Source: Olleya namhaensis
GTDB lineage: Bacteria; Bacteroidota; Bacteroidia; Flavobacteriales; Flavobacteriaceae
Assembly: GCF_900114005.1 (NCBI RefSeq)
Contig: NZ_FORM01000001.1
Location: forward strand, 434,001 to 498,000
Length of the DNA stretch: 64,000 nucleotides
Direction of reading: 5' to 3'
Of this stretch, positions 1-9,244 are shown piece after piece (positions within the stretch are counted from its first letter, which is position 1; the number at the start of each line of letters is the position of its first letter). Both the position numbers and the translations under genes were made by a program. The notes under the pieces are model-generated. The model saw nothing but the letters and a program-made list of their open reading frames with translations. It was not told where the DNA came from and did not search any database.

Positions 1-108
1 CGAAGGCTTTATCAATCTCTATTTGTTGTAATACAAAAACAGTTCCAAAGTATCAAAAACGCTAAAATCAAGTGCAAATCACAAGTTAGCAGCTTAAATA
101 AACTGTTT

Positions 109-1656
109 TTAACCGTGTAAAGCTAGATATTTCTCTTTTACAATCTGACCTACCGGTCTATTACTAATTTTACTCTCAAGCCAAGAGATTACGTCTAAAT
201 ACAAAAATGCACGACGCTCAAATGGATGATCTTCAAAAGGTTTTAAGACTTCTAAAAGTTTCTTAAACTCCTTTTTAATATCCTGAGGGTAAATATCCTG
301 AAGCCCTCTAATAAACTTTATCATTTCTTTTTGCACCTCGTGCAAATCATTCATCTTTATTAAAAACTTATAAGTACTACGCAATAAGGTTTCTAAATGA
401 TAATCTAAACCAGCCTCATAATGCGCAACTAAATTTAAAACTCGAGAAAAGCATAATAAGTCCTCTCGCATAGATAAAGACTTGTTTGATATAATTTTAT
501 CCAAATATCTAATACACTCCTTATTATTACCCGCTCCAAAATGCAAACTGGCAAACTTATAATAAAAGACCATTTTATGGTGTGCATCAATCTTATTAGA
601 ATATACCATCAAATCAGCTTCTACCTCTGGAATTAAACCAAGACCATTTTCAAAGCTTCCATCTATAAAATGCTGATTTATTTTATGAAAATTACCATAT
701 AAAAACACCAAAGAAGCCACATTCTCATCCTTAGGAAAATCAGAACGCTCTACAATAGCATAAAAATCAGATAGCTTACCAACAAATTTAGGCTTGTTTT
801 TAATAAAATATAAAGCCTCTAACAAATAGTTATTTCCCTTTAAGAAGAATACTGGATTTAAACTAATCATGCTTGGGTTTTCATAGAACAAGTCCACCCA
901 TTTTAAAGCATACTTATAACAGTTTAAAAAATCCTGCATTAAAAAACTATACCATAAATGCGTTTTATAAAACCAAAGCTTTTCTCTAAATCCTAACTTA
1001 GCTACATCAACCTCAGGAAGCCTGTCTTCAAAATATTTGGTTACTGCTTTACTTTCTGCTTCGTTTTTAACATAACCTGTCTTTAATATTATGCTATATA
1101 ACTGTAAAGACAAATTAGACAACTTACTAGTTATTACATTTAATTCACTTAACTCCTTAGCCTGCACAGTTAACTGATCTGCACGACTACCTATACTTCT
1201 AGTAATATATTGTGATTCAATTATTTTCTCAAGTTCAACAATTTCAAATGCTAAGTTTTTTTCTTCATTTAAAATAGCCAATTCTTTTGCCTTATCTAAG
1301 ATCTTTAAACTTTGCTTATACAACCCTTTATGATACAGTATTGAAGCAAAATCTAATTGCTCTCTAATTTGAGAGCGTATATTTTGATGGGATGGGTTTA
1401 ATTTTAAACTAATCAAAACCTGCTTATACAAATGCGCCTTAACGTTTGCTAATTGCTGTTTTTTAACTACACCACTTTTAACAATAGCAGCTTCATCATA
1501 CACTTTAGACTTATCAAGAAGATTAAATAGGTTTAAAAATTTAGAATCAGAATTAACCCCAAGCCTTCCAACATACAGCTTAAACTGTCGCTTTTCGGAC
1601 TTAGTTAAAGACTTAACTAATAAAAACAAATTATCTTTTTGGGCTTTAGTCATCAA
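109..1656 (-). CDS. Conserved all-helical (TPR-like) protein of unknown function
   Basis: I do not recognise a characterised family. The 515-residue product has no signal peptide or membrane segment and is built of repeated amphipathic helices rich in Leu, Lys, Phe and Tyr, which resembles a tetratricopeptide-type solenoid. The N-terminus (TKAQKDNLFLLVKSLTKSEK) is a lysine-rich helix. The start has two consecutive Met codons, and either 1656 or 1653 could be used. It is divergent from the leu operon across a 146-bp gap, so the two may share a regulatory region, but no product feature links it to leucine synthesis. It is probably a cytoplasmic scaffold or interaction protein; that role is inference. 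Confidence 0.7.
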   Translation of the reverse strand: MMTKAQKDNLFLLVKSLTKSEKRQFKLYVGRLGVNSDSKFLNLFNLLDKSKVYDEAAIVKSGVVKKQQLANVKAHLYKQVLISLKLNPSHQNIRSQIREQLDFASILYHKGLYKQSLKILDKAKELAILNEEKNLAFEIVELEKIIESQYITRSIGSRADQLTVQAKELSELNVITSKLSNLSLQLYSIILKTGYVKNEAESKAVTKYFEDRLPEVDVAKLGFREKLWFYKTHLWYSFLMQDFLNCYKYALKWVDLFYENPSMISLNPVFFLKGNNYLLEALYFIKNKPKFVGKLSDFYAIVERSDFPKDENVASLVFLYGNFHKINQHFIDGSFENGLGLIPEVEADLMVYSNKIDAHHKMVFYYKFASLHFGAGNNKECIRYLDKIISNKSLSMREDLLCFSRVLNLVAHYEAGLDYHLETLLRSTYKFLIKMNDLHEVQKEMIKFIRGLQDIYPQDIKKEFKKLLEVLKPFEDHPFERRAFLYLDVISWLESKISNRPVGQIVKEKYLALHG

Positions 1657-1802
1657 CTAATTATTAATTTAAAACACTGATTATCAATTAATTAAGATTG
1701 TTTTCAAAGACTGAACATCGTAACATCACAAATAACAGACATCTATAACAGTTAACCAAAGTATACATTAGTAATTCAAAAGAAAAATAATTCTCTCTTA
1801 AA

Positions 1803-2978
1803 ATGTCAAAAAACTCAATTCAAATATTTGATACTACTCTACGTGATGGCGAACAAGTGCCAGGATGTAAGCTAAACACAGAGCAAAAGGTAATTATTGC
1901 TAAGCAATTGGACCAACTAGGTGTTAATGTAATCGAAGCAGGTTTTCCCGTCTCTAGTCCAGGTGACTTCAAATCGGTAGAAGAAATATCAAAAATCGTA
2001 AAAAATGCTACCGTTTGCGGCTTAACTAGAGCTGTAGAAAACGATATAAAAGTAGCTGCCGAAGCATTAAAACATGCTAAACACCCAAGAATCCACACAG
2101 GAATTGGCACATCAGACTCCCACATACTTCATAAATTTAAATCTAACAAAGCGGATATTATACAACGTGCTTACGATGCTGTAAAATATGCTAAATCCTT
2201 TGTTGAAGATGTCGAGTTTTACGCTGAAGATGCCGGACGTACAGACAACGAGTATTTAGCAAGAGTATGCGAAGCTGCAATAAAAGCCGGAGCAACAGTA
2301 CTAAATATACCAGATACTACAGGATACTGTTTACCTAGTGAGTATGGCGCAAAAATTAAATATTTAAAAGAGAACGTTAAAGGAATTGAAAAAGCCATTT
2401 TATCGTGTCATTGCCATAACGATTTAGGTCTAGCAACTGCCAACTCTATTGAAGGCGTTATTAACGGAGCAAGACAAATAGAATGTACCATAAACGGAAT
2501 TGGAGAGCGTGCTGGTAACACTGCGCTTGAAGAAGTAGTCATGGTTTTAAAACAGCATCCTTACCTAAACCTAGACACTAGTATAAAAACCGAAATGCTT
2601 TACGGACTTAGTCAATTAGTATCAGAAAGCATGGGGATTTACACGCAACCTAATAAAGCCATTGTTGGCGCTAATGCTTTTGCACATAGCTCAGGTATAC
2701 ATCAAGATGGTGTGATTAAAAACCGTGAAACATACGAGATAATCAATCCTAAAGATGTTGGTGTTACAGAATCTGCAATTGTTTTAACCGCCAGAAGTGG
2801 TCGTGCCGCTTTAGCATACAGAGCAAAAAATGTGGGTTACGAACTAACTAAGCTTCAATTAGATGATGTTTATGCCAACTTTTTAAATTTTGCCGATAGA
2901 AAAAAAGAAATAAATGATGGTGATATCCACCAGATTATTGAAACTAGCAAAATGTACCAACAAATAATTTCGGCATAA
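1803..2978 (+). CDS. leuA: 2-isopropylmalate synthase, short form without regulatory domain
   Basis: Catalyses the first committed step of leucine synthesis, acetyl-CoA plus 2-oxoisovalerate to 2-isopropylmalate. The TIM-barrel HMGL-like domain fills the protein. It starts with the [12 protein letters not shown] motif near residue 10 and carries the metal-ligand HCHNDLGLA motif near residues 202-210. At 391 residues it ends just after the linker segment [13 protein letters not shown], where long LeuA proteins (about 500 residues) continue into the allosteric LeuA dimer domain. Leucine feedback through that domain is therefore not expected. First gene of leuACDB, with leuC 2 bp downstream. Homocitrate or citramalate synthase activity is possible for the family, but the operon argues for LeuA. 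Confidence 0.93.
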   Translation: MSKNSIQIFDTTLRDGEQVPGCKLNTEQKVIIAKQLDQLGVNVIEAGFPVSSPGDFKSVEEISKIVKNATVCGLTRAVENDIKVAAEALKHAKHPRIHTGIGTSDSHILHKFKSNKADIIQRAYDAVKYAKSFVEDVEFYAEDAGRTDNEYLARVCEAAIKAGATVLNIPDTTGYCLPSEYGAKIKYLKENVKGIEKAILSCHCHNDLGLATANSIEGVINGARQIECTINGIGERAGNTALEEVVMVLKQHPYLNLDTSIKTEMLYGLSQLVSESMGIYTQPNKAIVGANAFAHSSGIHQDGVIKNRETYEIINPKDVGVTESAIVLTARSGRAALAYRAKNVGYELTKLQLDDVYANFLNFADRKKEINDGDIHQIIETSKMYQQIISA

Positions 2979-2980
2979 TT

Positions 2981-4363
2981 ATGGGACAAACATTATTTGA
3001 CAAAGTTTGGGATGCTCACGTTGTAGAGACCATTAAAGACGGACCACAAGTATTATATATTGACAAACACCTAATACATGAGGTGACTAGTCCACAAGCT
3101 TTTAATGAGCTAGAAGAACGCAACATTCCTGTTTTTAGACCAAAACAAATTGTTGCCACTGCAGATCATAATACGCCAACACAAAACCAACACTTACCAG
3201 TTAAAGATTTATTGTCTAGAAATCAATTAGAACAACTATCTGAAAACTGCAAAAAAAACAATATCACACTTTACCAACTAGGACACCAATACAATGGGAT
3301 TGTCCATGTTATGGCTCCAGAATTAGGAATTACCCAACCAGGAATGACAATGGTTTGCGGAGATAGTCACACCTCAACACATGGTGCTTTTGGAACCATC
3401 GCTTTTGGTATTGGAACCAGTCAAGTGGCACAGGTTTTTGCTAGTCAATGCTTACTTTTAACTAAGCCAAAAAGCTTAAGAGTGACTGTTAACGGTAAAC
3501 TTAAAAATGGCGTATTACCAAAAGATGTTATTTTATACATCATTGCCAAATTAGGCACAAACTCAGGCACAGGTTACTTCTGCGAATATGCGGGAGATGT
3601 TTTTGAAAACATGTCCATGGAAGGCAGAATGACCGTTTGTAATATGAGTATTGAAATGGGCGCTCGAGGCGGAATGATTGCCCCAGACCAAACCACTTTT
3701 GACTATGTAAAGGATAAAGAATTTGCACCAAAAGGAGATGCTTTTGACAAAAAAGTAGCCTATTGGAAAACTCTACCAACGGATGCAGATGCTGTTTTTG
3801 ATAAAGAATATGCTTTTGACGCGGAAGATATAGAACCTATGGTAACTTATGGTACCAACCCAGGAATGGGAATTAAAGTGACTGAAAACATACCAACTAT
3901 AGACGATGCTTCTTTTGAAAAATCTTTACAATACATGGATTTCAAAAAAGGAGAATCTTTAATCAATAAACCTATTAACTATGTCTTTATTGGAAGCTGT
4001 ACCAACTCTAGAATTGAAGATTTTAGAGTAGCTGCAAACTACATAAAAGGAAAACAAAAAGCTGATAATGTTACCGCTTGGTTAGTTCCTGGTAGTAAAC
4101 AAGTAGAAGCTCAAATTATAAAAGAAGGTCTTAAAGATGTATTTGACGCAGCTGGCTTTGAGCTAAGACAACCGGGTTGTTCCGCTTGCTTAGCTATGAA
4201 CGACGATAAGATTCCGCAAGGCGAATATTGTGTTTCAACATCAAACCGAAACTTTGAAGGAAGACAAGGACAAGGCTCCAGAACTATTTTAGCCAGTCCT
4301 TTAGTTGCAGCTGCAACAGCTATTGAAGGCAAAATTGTGGACATAACAAAACAACTAAATTAA
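2981..4363 (+). CDS. leuC: 3-isopropylmalate dehydratase large subunit
   Basis: Aconitase-family large subunit that, with LeuD, isomerises 2- to 3-isopropylmalate. Visible marks are the [12 protein letters not shown] motif near residue 128, a first cluster cysteine in FIGSCTNSR, and the pair in [11 protein letters not shown] near the C-terminus. These three cysteines ligate the [4Fe-4S] cluster in the family. The length of 460 residues is normal for LeuC. It is translated 2 bp after leuA and ends 1 bp before leuD, so expression is tightly coupled. Confidence 0.97.
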   Translation: MGQTLFDKVWDAHVVETIKDGPQVLYIDKHLIHEVTSPQAFNELEERNIPVFRPKQIVATADHNTPTQNQHLPVKDLLSRNQLEQLSENCKKNNITLYQLGHQYNGIVHVMAPELGITQPGMTMVCGDSHTSTHGAFGTIAFGIGTSQVAQVFASQCLLLTKPKSLRVTVNGKLKNGVLPKDVILYIIAKLGTNSGTGYFCEYAGDVFENMSMEGRMTVCNMSIEMGARGGMIAPDQTTFDYVKDKEFAPKGDAFDKKVAYWKTLPTDADAVFDKEYAFDAEDIEPMVTYGTNPGMGIKVTENIPTIDDASFEKSLQYMDFKKGESLINKPINYVFIGSCTNSRIEDFRVAANYIKGKQKADNVTAWLVPGSKQVEAQIIKEGLKDVFDAAGFELRQPGCSACLAMNDDKIPQGEYCVSTSNRNFEGRQGQGSRTILASPLVAAATAIEGKIVDITKQLN

Positions 4364-4364
4364 G

Positions 4365-4955
4365 ATGGAAAAGTTTACAACATTACAATCTCAAGCTATT
4401 CCGTTAGCAATAGAAAACATAGATACAGATCAGATAATTCCTGCTAGATTTTTAAAAGCAACAGACCGAAAAGGCTTTGGAGACAACCTTTTTAAAGATT
4501 GGAGATTTAATAAAGATGATTCAGTAAATGAGTCTTTCTCTTTAAACAACCCTAAATACTCAGGAAGCATTTTAGTTGCGGGAGATAATTTTGGTTGCGG
4601 CTCTAGTCGCGAACACGCAGCTTGGGCTTTAAGTGATTACGGCTTTAAAGTTATTGTTTCAAGTTTTTTTGCGGATATTTTTAAAGGAAACGCCTTAAAT
4701 AATGGGCTATTACCTGTTCAAGTTTCAGCAGAATTTTTAAAAGTACTACTAGACGTTACCACAGAAAATCCAGAGACTATTTTACAAGTTAATCTTGAAG
4801 AGCAAATTATCTCCGTAAAAGGCACTTCTTTCAAGGAAGCTTTTGACATTGATGCTTACAAAAAAACTTGTATGATTAATGGTTATGATGATATTGACTA
4901 TCTATTAAGTAAAAAAGAAACTATTTCGGCTTTTGAAGCCAAAAAAACATACTAA
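4365..4955 (+). CDS. leuD: 3-isopropylmalate dehydratase small subunit
   Basis: Swivelling domain partner of LeuC. The N-terminal part has the [15 protein letters not shown] segment and the central [14 protein letters not shown] motif (around residues 77-90), both diagnostic for LeuD and the aconitase small domain. The length (196 residues) is typical. The start lies 1 bp after the leuC stop, and leuB follows after 10 bp. No unusual residues seen. Confidence 0.97.
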   Translation: MEKFTTLQSQAIPLAIENIDTDQIIPARFLKATDRKGFGDNLFKDWRFNKDDSVNESFSLNNPKYSGSILVAGDNFGCGSSREHAAWALSDYGFKVIVSSFFADIFKGNALNNGLLPVQVSAEFLKVLLDVTTENPETILQVNLEEQIISVKGTSFKEAFDIDAYKKTCMINGYDDIDYLLSKKETISAFEAKKTY

Positions 4956-4965
4956 TAATTATACT

Positions 4966-6084
4966 ATGAAATTAAACATAGCAGTTTTACCTGGTGACGG
5001 TATAGGTCCAGAAGTGACTAATCAAGCAATCAAAGTTTTAAAAGCTATTGCTTTAGAATTTGATCACACCTTTTTATTTAAAGAAGCTCCTGTTGGCGCA
5101 GTGGCAATTGACAAACACAACAACCCATTACCTGACAATACCTTAGATTTGTGCAAATCTAGTGATGCTATTTTGTTTGGAGCTATTGGAGACCCTAAAT
5201 ACGATAATGATCCAACAGCAAAAGTTAGACCAGAACAAGGCTTACTAAAACTTAGAAAAGAACTTGGTTTGTACGCAAACATAAGACCTGTAAAAGCGTA
5301 TGATATGCTTTTAGATAAATCACCTCTAAAACAACACATTATAGAGGGAACAGATATTAGTATTTACAGAGAATTGACAGGCGGAATTTACTTTGGTAAA
5401 AAATATTTAAGTGAAGACGGAAATACAGCGTCTGATTTATGCGAATATTCTAAATACGAAATAGAACGTATCGCACATTTAGCATTTAAAAACGCGCAAA
5501 GCAGAAAGAAAAAGGTAACACTAGTAGATAAAGCTAATGTTTTAGAAACATCTAGATTATGGCGCAAAGTCGTTACCGATTTAGCAAAGGACTACCCAGA
5601 TGTAACCTTAGATTTTTTATTTGTTGATAATGCTGCCATGCAAATGATTTTAAACCCAAAACAGTTTGATGTTATTTTAACCGAAAACTTATTTGGAGAC
5701 GTTATAAGTGACGAAGCTAGTGTAATTGGCGGTTCTATTGGATTACTGGCATCAGCCTCCATTGGTGACAAATATGCAATGTTTGAACCTATACATGGAT
5801 CATACCCGCAAGCAACAGGAAAAGGGATTGCAAACCCAATTGCATCTATATTAAGCGCAGCAATGCTTTTAGAGCATTTTGACCTTCACGAAGAAGCCAA
5901 TCTAATTAAAGAAGGTGTTGAAAAATCTTTAAAACTAGAAATTACAACACCAGATTTAAACGCATCCTACACTAATGTCTCTACCTCTAAGGTTGGAGAT
6001 TTTATTGCCGATTTTATAAGTAACCCAAATGACACGAATATTAATTTCAATAATATTCACTTAGGACAATCTACGATTATTTAA
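4966..6084 (+). CDS. leuB: 3-isopropylmalate dehydrogenase
   Basis: Oxidatively decarboxylates 3-isopropylmalate to 2-oxoisocaproate using NAD+. The start chosen is ATG 4966 (MKLNIAVLPGDGIGPEV), because the GDGIGPEV motif then sits at the family-typical N-terminus. An in-frame ATG 33 bp upstream lies inside leuD and would add an unsupported extension. Substrate-site residues appear in LLKLRKELGLYANIRP (near residue 90), and the metal and NAD regions in NLFGDVISDEAS and EPIHGSYPQATGKG. 372 residues is a normal length. Last gene of leuACDB, followed by a hairpin terminator. Confidence 0.96.
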   Translation: MKLNIAVLPGDGIGPEVTNQAIKVLKAIALEFDHTFLFKEAPVGAVAIDKHNNPLPDNTLDLCKSSDAILFGAIGDPKYDNDPTAKVRPEQGLLKLRKELGLYANIRPVKAYDMLLDKSPLKQHIIEGTDISIYRELTGGIYFGKKYLSEDGNTASDLCEYSKYEIERIAHLAFKNAQSRKKKVTLVDKANVLETSRLWRKVVTDLAKDYPDVTLDFLFVDNAAMQMILNPKQFDVILTENLFGDVISDEASVIGGSIGLLASASIGDKYAMFEPIHGSYPQATGKGIANPIASILSAAMLLEHFDLHEEANLIKEGVEKSLKLEITTPDLNASYTNVSTSKVGDFIADFISNPNDTNINFNNIHLGQSTII

Positions 6085-6109
6085 CACTGTTTTTGTTAGT
6101 CTAAAACAT

Positions 6110-6140
6110 GCTCAGCAATTAAATTGCTGAGCTTTTTTTT
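6110..6140 (+). terminator. Intrinsic terminator of the leu operon
   Basis: A perfect inverted repeat (GCTCAGCAATT / AATTGCTGAGC) is followed by eight T residues, 25 bp after the leuB stop. Confidence 0.9.
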
Positions 6141-6167
6141 GCTTTATACTATTTAAAATTAGACATA

Positions 6168-6203
6168 AAAAAAAACCTGAAAACAAAATGTTTTCAGGTT
6201 TTT
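6168..6203 (-). terminator. Intrinsic terminator of the amt operon
   Basis: The stem AACCTGAAAAC / GTTTTCAGGTT has a 5-nt loop. On the minus strand it is followed by a long T tract, 20 bp beyond the amt stop. With the leu terminator it insulates two convergent operons. Confidence 0.88.
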
Positions 6204-6222
6204 CCAACAAATTAACTAAAGC

Positions 6223-7455
6223 TTAATGTTCATTTAATCTAAAGTCTGGATACGCATCCATACCATGCTCATGAGCATCAAGTCCTTCCAATTCCTCTTT
6301 TTCAGAAACTCTAATTCCAACTGTTTTCTTTAATGTATAAATAATTAAAAACGACGATACTATACACAAAACAGCATAAGAAACCACACCTATAAGCTGA
6401 CTTACAAACTGTGCACCACTAGCTAATTCCCCAAAAAGACCAACAGCTAAAGTCCCCCAGATACCGCATACTAAATGTACCGCGATAGCTCCAACAGGAT
6501 CATCTAACTTTAACCTATCAATTAAAGACACTGCAAACACAATAATTGCACCTGCCACTGCTCCAATAATTATAGCATCAGTAGGACTCATCTGATCTGC
6601 TCCCGCAGTAATCCCAACTAATCCTCCAAGAATTCCGTTTAAAAACATCGTTAAATCCAAGTTTTTAAACTTAAGTAAAGACACAAAAGCTGCAACAACA
6701 CCTCCACTGGCAGCTGCCAAACAAGTTGTTACTAAGGTTAATGATGTTAAAGACGGGTCTGCAGATAATACAGATCCTCCATTAAAACCAAACCAACCTA
6801 ACCAAAGTATTAACACACCAGCTGTAGCTAAAGGAATATTATGTCCTGGAATAGCTTGTATTTTTCCATTCTTAAATTTACCAATTCTAGACCCTAACAA
6901 ACACACCGCAACTAATGCAGCCCATCCACCAACAGAATGCACTAATGTAGATCCTGCAAAGTCATAAAAAGGAGTTTCTAGTGTTTGTAAAAATCCGCCA
7001 CCCCATTTCCATGAACCAGCAATTGGGTATATTAATCCAACATATATTATTGTAAAAATCATAAAAGGTCCAATCTTCATACGTTCTGCTACTGCTCCAG
7101 ACACAATAGTTGCTGCTGTTGCTGCAAACATCCCTTGAAATAAGAAATCTGTCCAATACGTATAACCTTCATTATATGCCAAATCTAAAGCACCTTCTGC
7201 TGTTACTGGCGCATCTAATCCAAAACCAGCAAATCCTATAAACCCATTAAATTCACCAGGATACATTAAATTAAATCCTACTAAACAGTAAAGCAATAGA
7301 CCTACCGTAATAATAAATATGTTTTTAAATAAAATGTTTAATGTGTTTTTTTGTCGTGTTAACCCAATCTCTAAAAATGCAAATCCTAAATGCATAAAGA
7401 AAACTAAGGCTGTACAGATCATCATCCATACATTGTTTATTGTAAGTAATTCCAT
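6223..7455 (-). CDS. amt: Ammonium transporter
   Basis: Inner-membrane Amt/Rh channel protein with about eleven hydrophobic segments over 410 residues. Family marks include the N-terminal FAFLEIGLTRQKN segment, GSTLVHSVGGWAAL with the first pore histidine, and AVHLVCGIWG with the second. Unlike many Gram-negative Amt proteins it has no obvious cleavable signal. The PII gene ends 6 bp upstream, and a PII trimer normally plugs Amt when nitrogen is plentiful. Third gene of porin-glnB-amt; a hairpin terminator follows. Identity as Amt is secure. The effect of PII on this protein is inferred from the family. Confidence 0.96.
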   Translation of the reverse strand: MELLTINNVWMMICTALVFFMHLGFAFLEIGLTRQKNTLNILFKNIFIITVGLLLYCLVGFNLMYPGEFNGFIGFAGFGLDAPVTAEGALDLAYNEGYTYWTDFLFQGMFAATAATIVSGAVAERMKIGPFMIFTIIYVGLIYPIAGSWKWGGGFLQTLETPFYDFAGSTLVHSVGGWAALVAVCLLGSRIGKFKNGKIQAIPGHNIPLATAGVLILWLGWFGFNGGSVLSADPSLTSLTLVTTCLAAASGGVVAAFVSLLKFKNLDLTMFLNGILGGLVGITAGADQMSPTDAIIIGAVAGAIIVFAVSLIDRLKLDDPVGAIAVHLVCGIWGTLAVGLFGELASGAQFVSQLIGVVSYAVLCIVSSFLIIYTLKKTVGIRVSEKEELEGLDAHEHGMDAYPDFRLNEH

Positions 7456-7461
7456 TGTTTT

Positions 7462-7800
7462 TTATTTTAAAGTGTTTCCGCCTTTTGCTCCTGTTCTTAT
7501 TCTATAGACCTCATCAATTTGTGAGACAAATATTTTACCATCACCAACCTCTCCAGTAGAACCTGATTCTAAAATGGCTTTTATGGTTACTTCTTCAAAA
7601 TCATCATTAACAACTATTGATAAATAGCGTCTTTGTATATCACTTGTACTATAAGAAACCCCTCTATAAACATGCCCCTCTTTTTCGTTACCTAAACCTG
7701 TAACATCCCAATAAGAGAAAAAATTTACGCCAACTTCATGCAATGCATTTTTAACTGCAGAAAATTTAGATTTTCTGATTATTGCTTCTACTTTTTTCAT
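7462..7800 (-). CDS. glnK: PII nitrogen regulatory protein (GlnK type by context)
   Basis: A 112-residue PII trimer-forming protein. The T-loop reads EGHVYRGVSY, with Tyr45 and Tyr50; Tyr50 aligns with the uridylylated Tyr51 of enterobacterial GlnB. The C-terminal signatures TGEVGDGKIFV and YRIRTGAKG correspond to the ATP/ADP and 2-oxoglutarate site. It sits between a porin gene (12 bp) and amt (6 bp), the usual place for the Amt-gating paralogue, hence GlnK rather than GlnB. Whether it is uridylylated here cannot be told, since no glnD is in the window. Confidence 0.9.
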   Translation of the reverse strand: MKKVEAIIRKSKFSAVKNALHEVGVNFFSYWDVTGLGNEKEGHVYRGVSYSTSDIQRRYLSIVVNDDFEEVTIKAILESGSTGEVGDGKIFVSQIDEVYRIRTGAKGGNTLK

Positions 7801-7812
7801 AATTAGTTTTTA

Positions 7813-8799
7813 TTAGAATTTATATATCGCTGCCAAAACAAAAGAACCTAAGCTTTTTGTTGCCATTAAATCTGTATCAATAAAATCGTCTTCAGAACTA
7901 CTATCAAGTCTAAATTCTGGTTTAATAATTAAATCTTCGTCAATAACCAAACTTCCAGTAAGCGTTAATCCAATAACACTTGGATCATCATCTACAGATT
8001 CGCTTTGTGTTTGAAAATATTCCCCTCTTAATCCTATAGTAAAGGTGTCACTAATACCATATTGAGGATACAAATCCACGCCATAAAATCCTTCACCATC
8101 ATTATCCGCATACGCTGCATTGATCCCAACAAAAAAGTCTTCTGAGGCATCAAAACCTCCAGTATAATCTACTTCAAAACCTAAACCGGCAGCATCATAT
8201 AATAAGTTTAAATACTGACCATCATATCCTAGTTGCGCACCTACTGCATAACTTCCGTCTGGATTAAACTCCGTAACATCCGTTTGATTAAACACTCCTA
8301 ACATTAAGCTAAAATCTTCTGACAAAGTAAAGTCTGCTTTCAAACCCGTATGAGAGAATGGTCCATTAGAAAACAAATAAGAAGTACTATAATTAAAGTT
8401 TCCTGCTGGCGCAATAACTTCGTAACCTAAAAACGTATTAAACTTACCTAAGGTTAATTTTGTGTTTTCGCTAATGTTATAAAAAGCAAACAACTGATTT
8501 AATACTGTTGCACTTGCAGCTTCACCTCTTGGACCAAAGACTAAATCCGCAACAGCTCCAACACGTCCTTTTTCGTAGGATGCAATAATATTTCCCATTC
8601 CTAAAGAAAATCCACCCGTATCAGCAAAAGATGTTGCAGGTGCAATTTGATTTTCATCATTTGGCGCTGTTAAATTGGTTCTGTAGTATGCATCCACACT
8701 ACCTTCAAAAGCAAACTTTTTTTCTGGTGTATTAGCATCCTCTTGAGCAAACAAAGTTGTTGCAACCAAAAGAAGCGATAGGGTCAGTAATTGTTTCAT
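7813..8799 (-). CDS. Outer-membrane beta-barrel porin, ammonium-operon associated
   Basis: A 328-residue protein with a clear signal peptide (MKQLLTLSLLLVATTLFAQ). Alternating beta strands follow, rich in Gly, Tyr, Phe and Asp, and the last residues FVLAAIYKF end in Phe as for BAM substrates. It resembles the putative beta-barrel porin-2 (OmpL-like) group. It heads the operon with PII and Amt, so it probably lets ammonium or small nitrogen compounds through the outer membrane; that substrate is inferred from position. A -7 promoter box lies 33 bp upstream and two dyad operators stand behind it. Confidence 0.8.
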   Translation of the reverse strand: MKQLLTLSLLLVATTLFAQEDANTPEKKFAFEGSVDAYYRTNLTAPNDENQIAPATSFADTGGFSLGMGNIIASYEKGRVGAVADLVFGPRGEAASATVLNQLFAFYNISENTKLTLGKFNTFLGYEVIAPAGNFNYSTSYLFSNGPFSHTGLKADFTLSEDFSLMLGVFNQTDVTEFNPDGSYAVGAQLGYDGQYLNLLYDAAGLGFEVDYTGGFDASEDFFVGINAAYADNDGEGFYGVDLYPQYGISDTFTIGLRGEYFQTQSESVDDDPSVIGLTLTGSLVIDEDLIIKPEFRLDSSSEDDFIDTDLMATKSLGSFVLAAIYKF

Positions 8800-8831
8800 A
8801 AAAATTGGTGTTAAAATGGTTGGTTAATATC

Positions 8832-8839
8832 CCAAATCT
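8832..8839 (-). promoter_or_regulatory. -7 promoter box for the porin-glnK-amt operon
   Basis: On the minus strand the sequence is TAGATTTG, an exact match to the Bacteroidota -7 consensus TAnnTTTG, placed to give a 5' UTR of about 30 nt. No TTG is present at the expected -33 position. Instead an inverted repeat occupies that position, which suggests activation by a DNA-binding protein. Confidence 0.55.
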
Positions 8840-8856
8840 ATGTTAAAATATATTTA

Positions 8857-8928
8857 ACCCCTAAAAAAGATAGGGTTCTAGACTCATTTTTATTATAATT
8901 TTATTTTATACCCTATTTTTTATAGGGT
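8857..8928. promoter_or_regulatory. Two phased operator-like dyads
   Basis: Dyad 1 is CCCCTA-N7-TAGGGT at 8857-8875 and dyad 2 is ACCCTA-N7-TAGGGT at 8910-8928. The half-sites and the 7-bp spacer length are the same in both, and the centres are 53 bp apart, about five helical turns. Relative to the predicted porin start, the centres lie near -38 and -91. This geometry fits an activator bound at two places on one DNA face. The protein is unknown. Confidence 0.5.
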
Positions 8929-8929
8929 A

Positions 8930-9244
8930 TCATAAAATACCTATGCTTTTTTTACTAATCTCATATCTTTAATAATGAACAATTCTTATAAAAATCATGT
9001 TTTATTTAAATATTATTCAGTTTTTTATATTTTACGCAATCGTTTTCGCAACAAACAATCCTATTTACTGTGTTTTTTGCTTTGATGATTTGTTAGTTTA
9101 ATCAGTATAAAATTGTTTATAGTGTATTATATAATAGTCTAAATCAGAATTTCGGAAAAGTGTTTATACTTTTTTTAAATTCAATTACTAGCGTGTATCT
9201 TACAGTTGTAATAAGGCCCAAAAAGCCTTTAAAATTGACTTATT
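8930..9244. other. AT-rich upstream region of gltB
   Basis: A 315-bp stretch without a gene, rich in T runs. I find no exact TAnnTTTG box on the plus strand; TATCTTAC at about 9196 is the nearest. No leader peptide or riboswitch-like fold is evident. Confidence 0.4.

Noticed and set aside
1657-1802. Leucine leader peptide before leuA
   Set aside because: No short ATG frame with Leu codons exists in the gap.
6962-7156. Small reading frame inside amt
   Set aside because: Shadow of the amt coding sequence in another frame, without start-site support.
8880-8930. The 8910-8928 hairpin as a terminator
   Set aside because: It lies in a divergent promoter gap with no upstream gene ending there, lacks a following T tract on either strand, and matches a second dyad 53 bp away.
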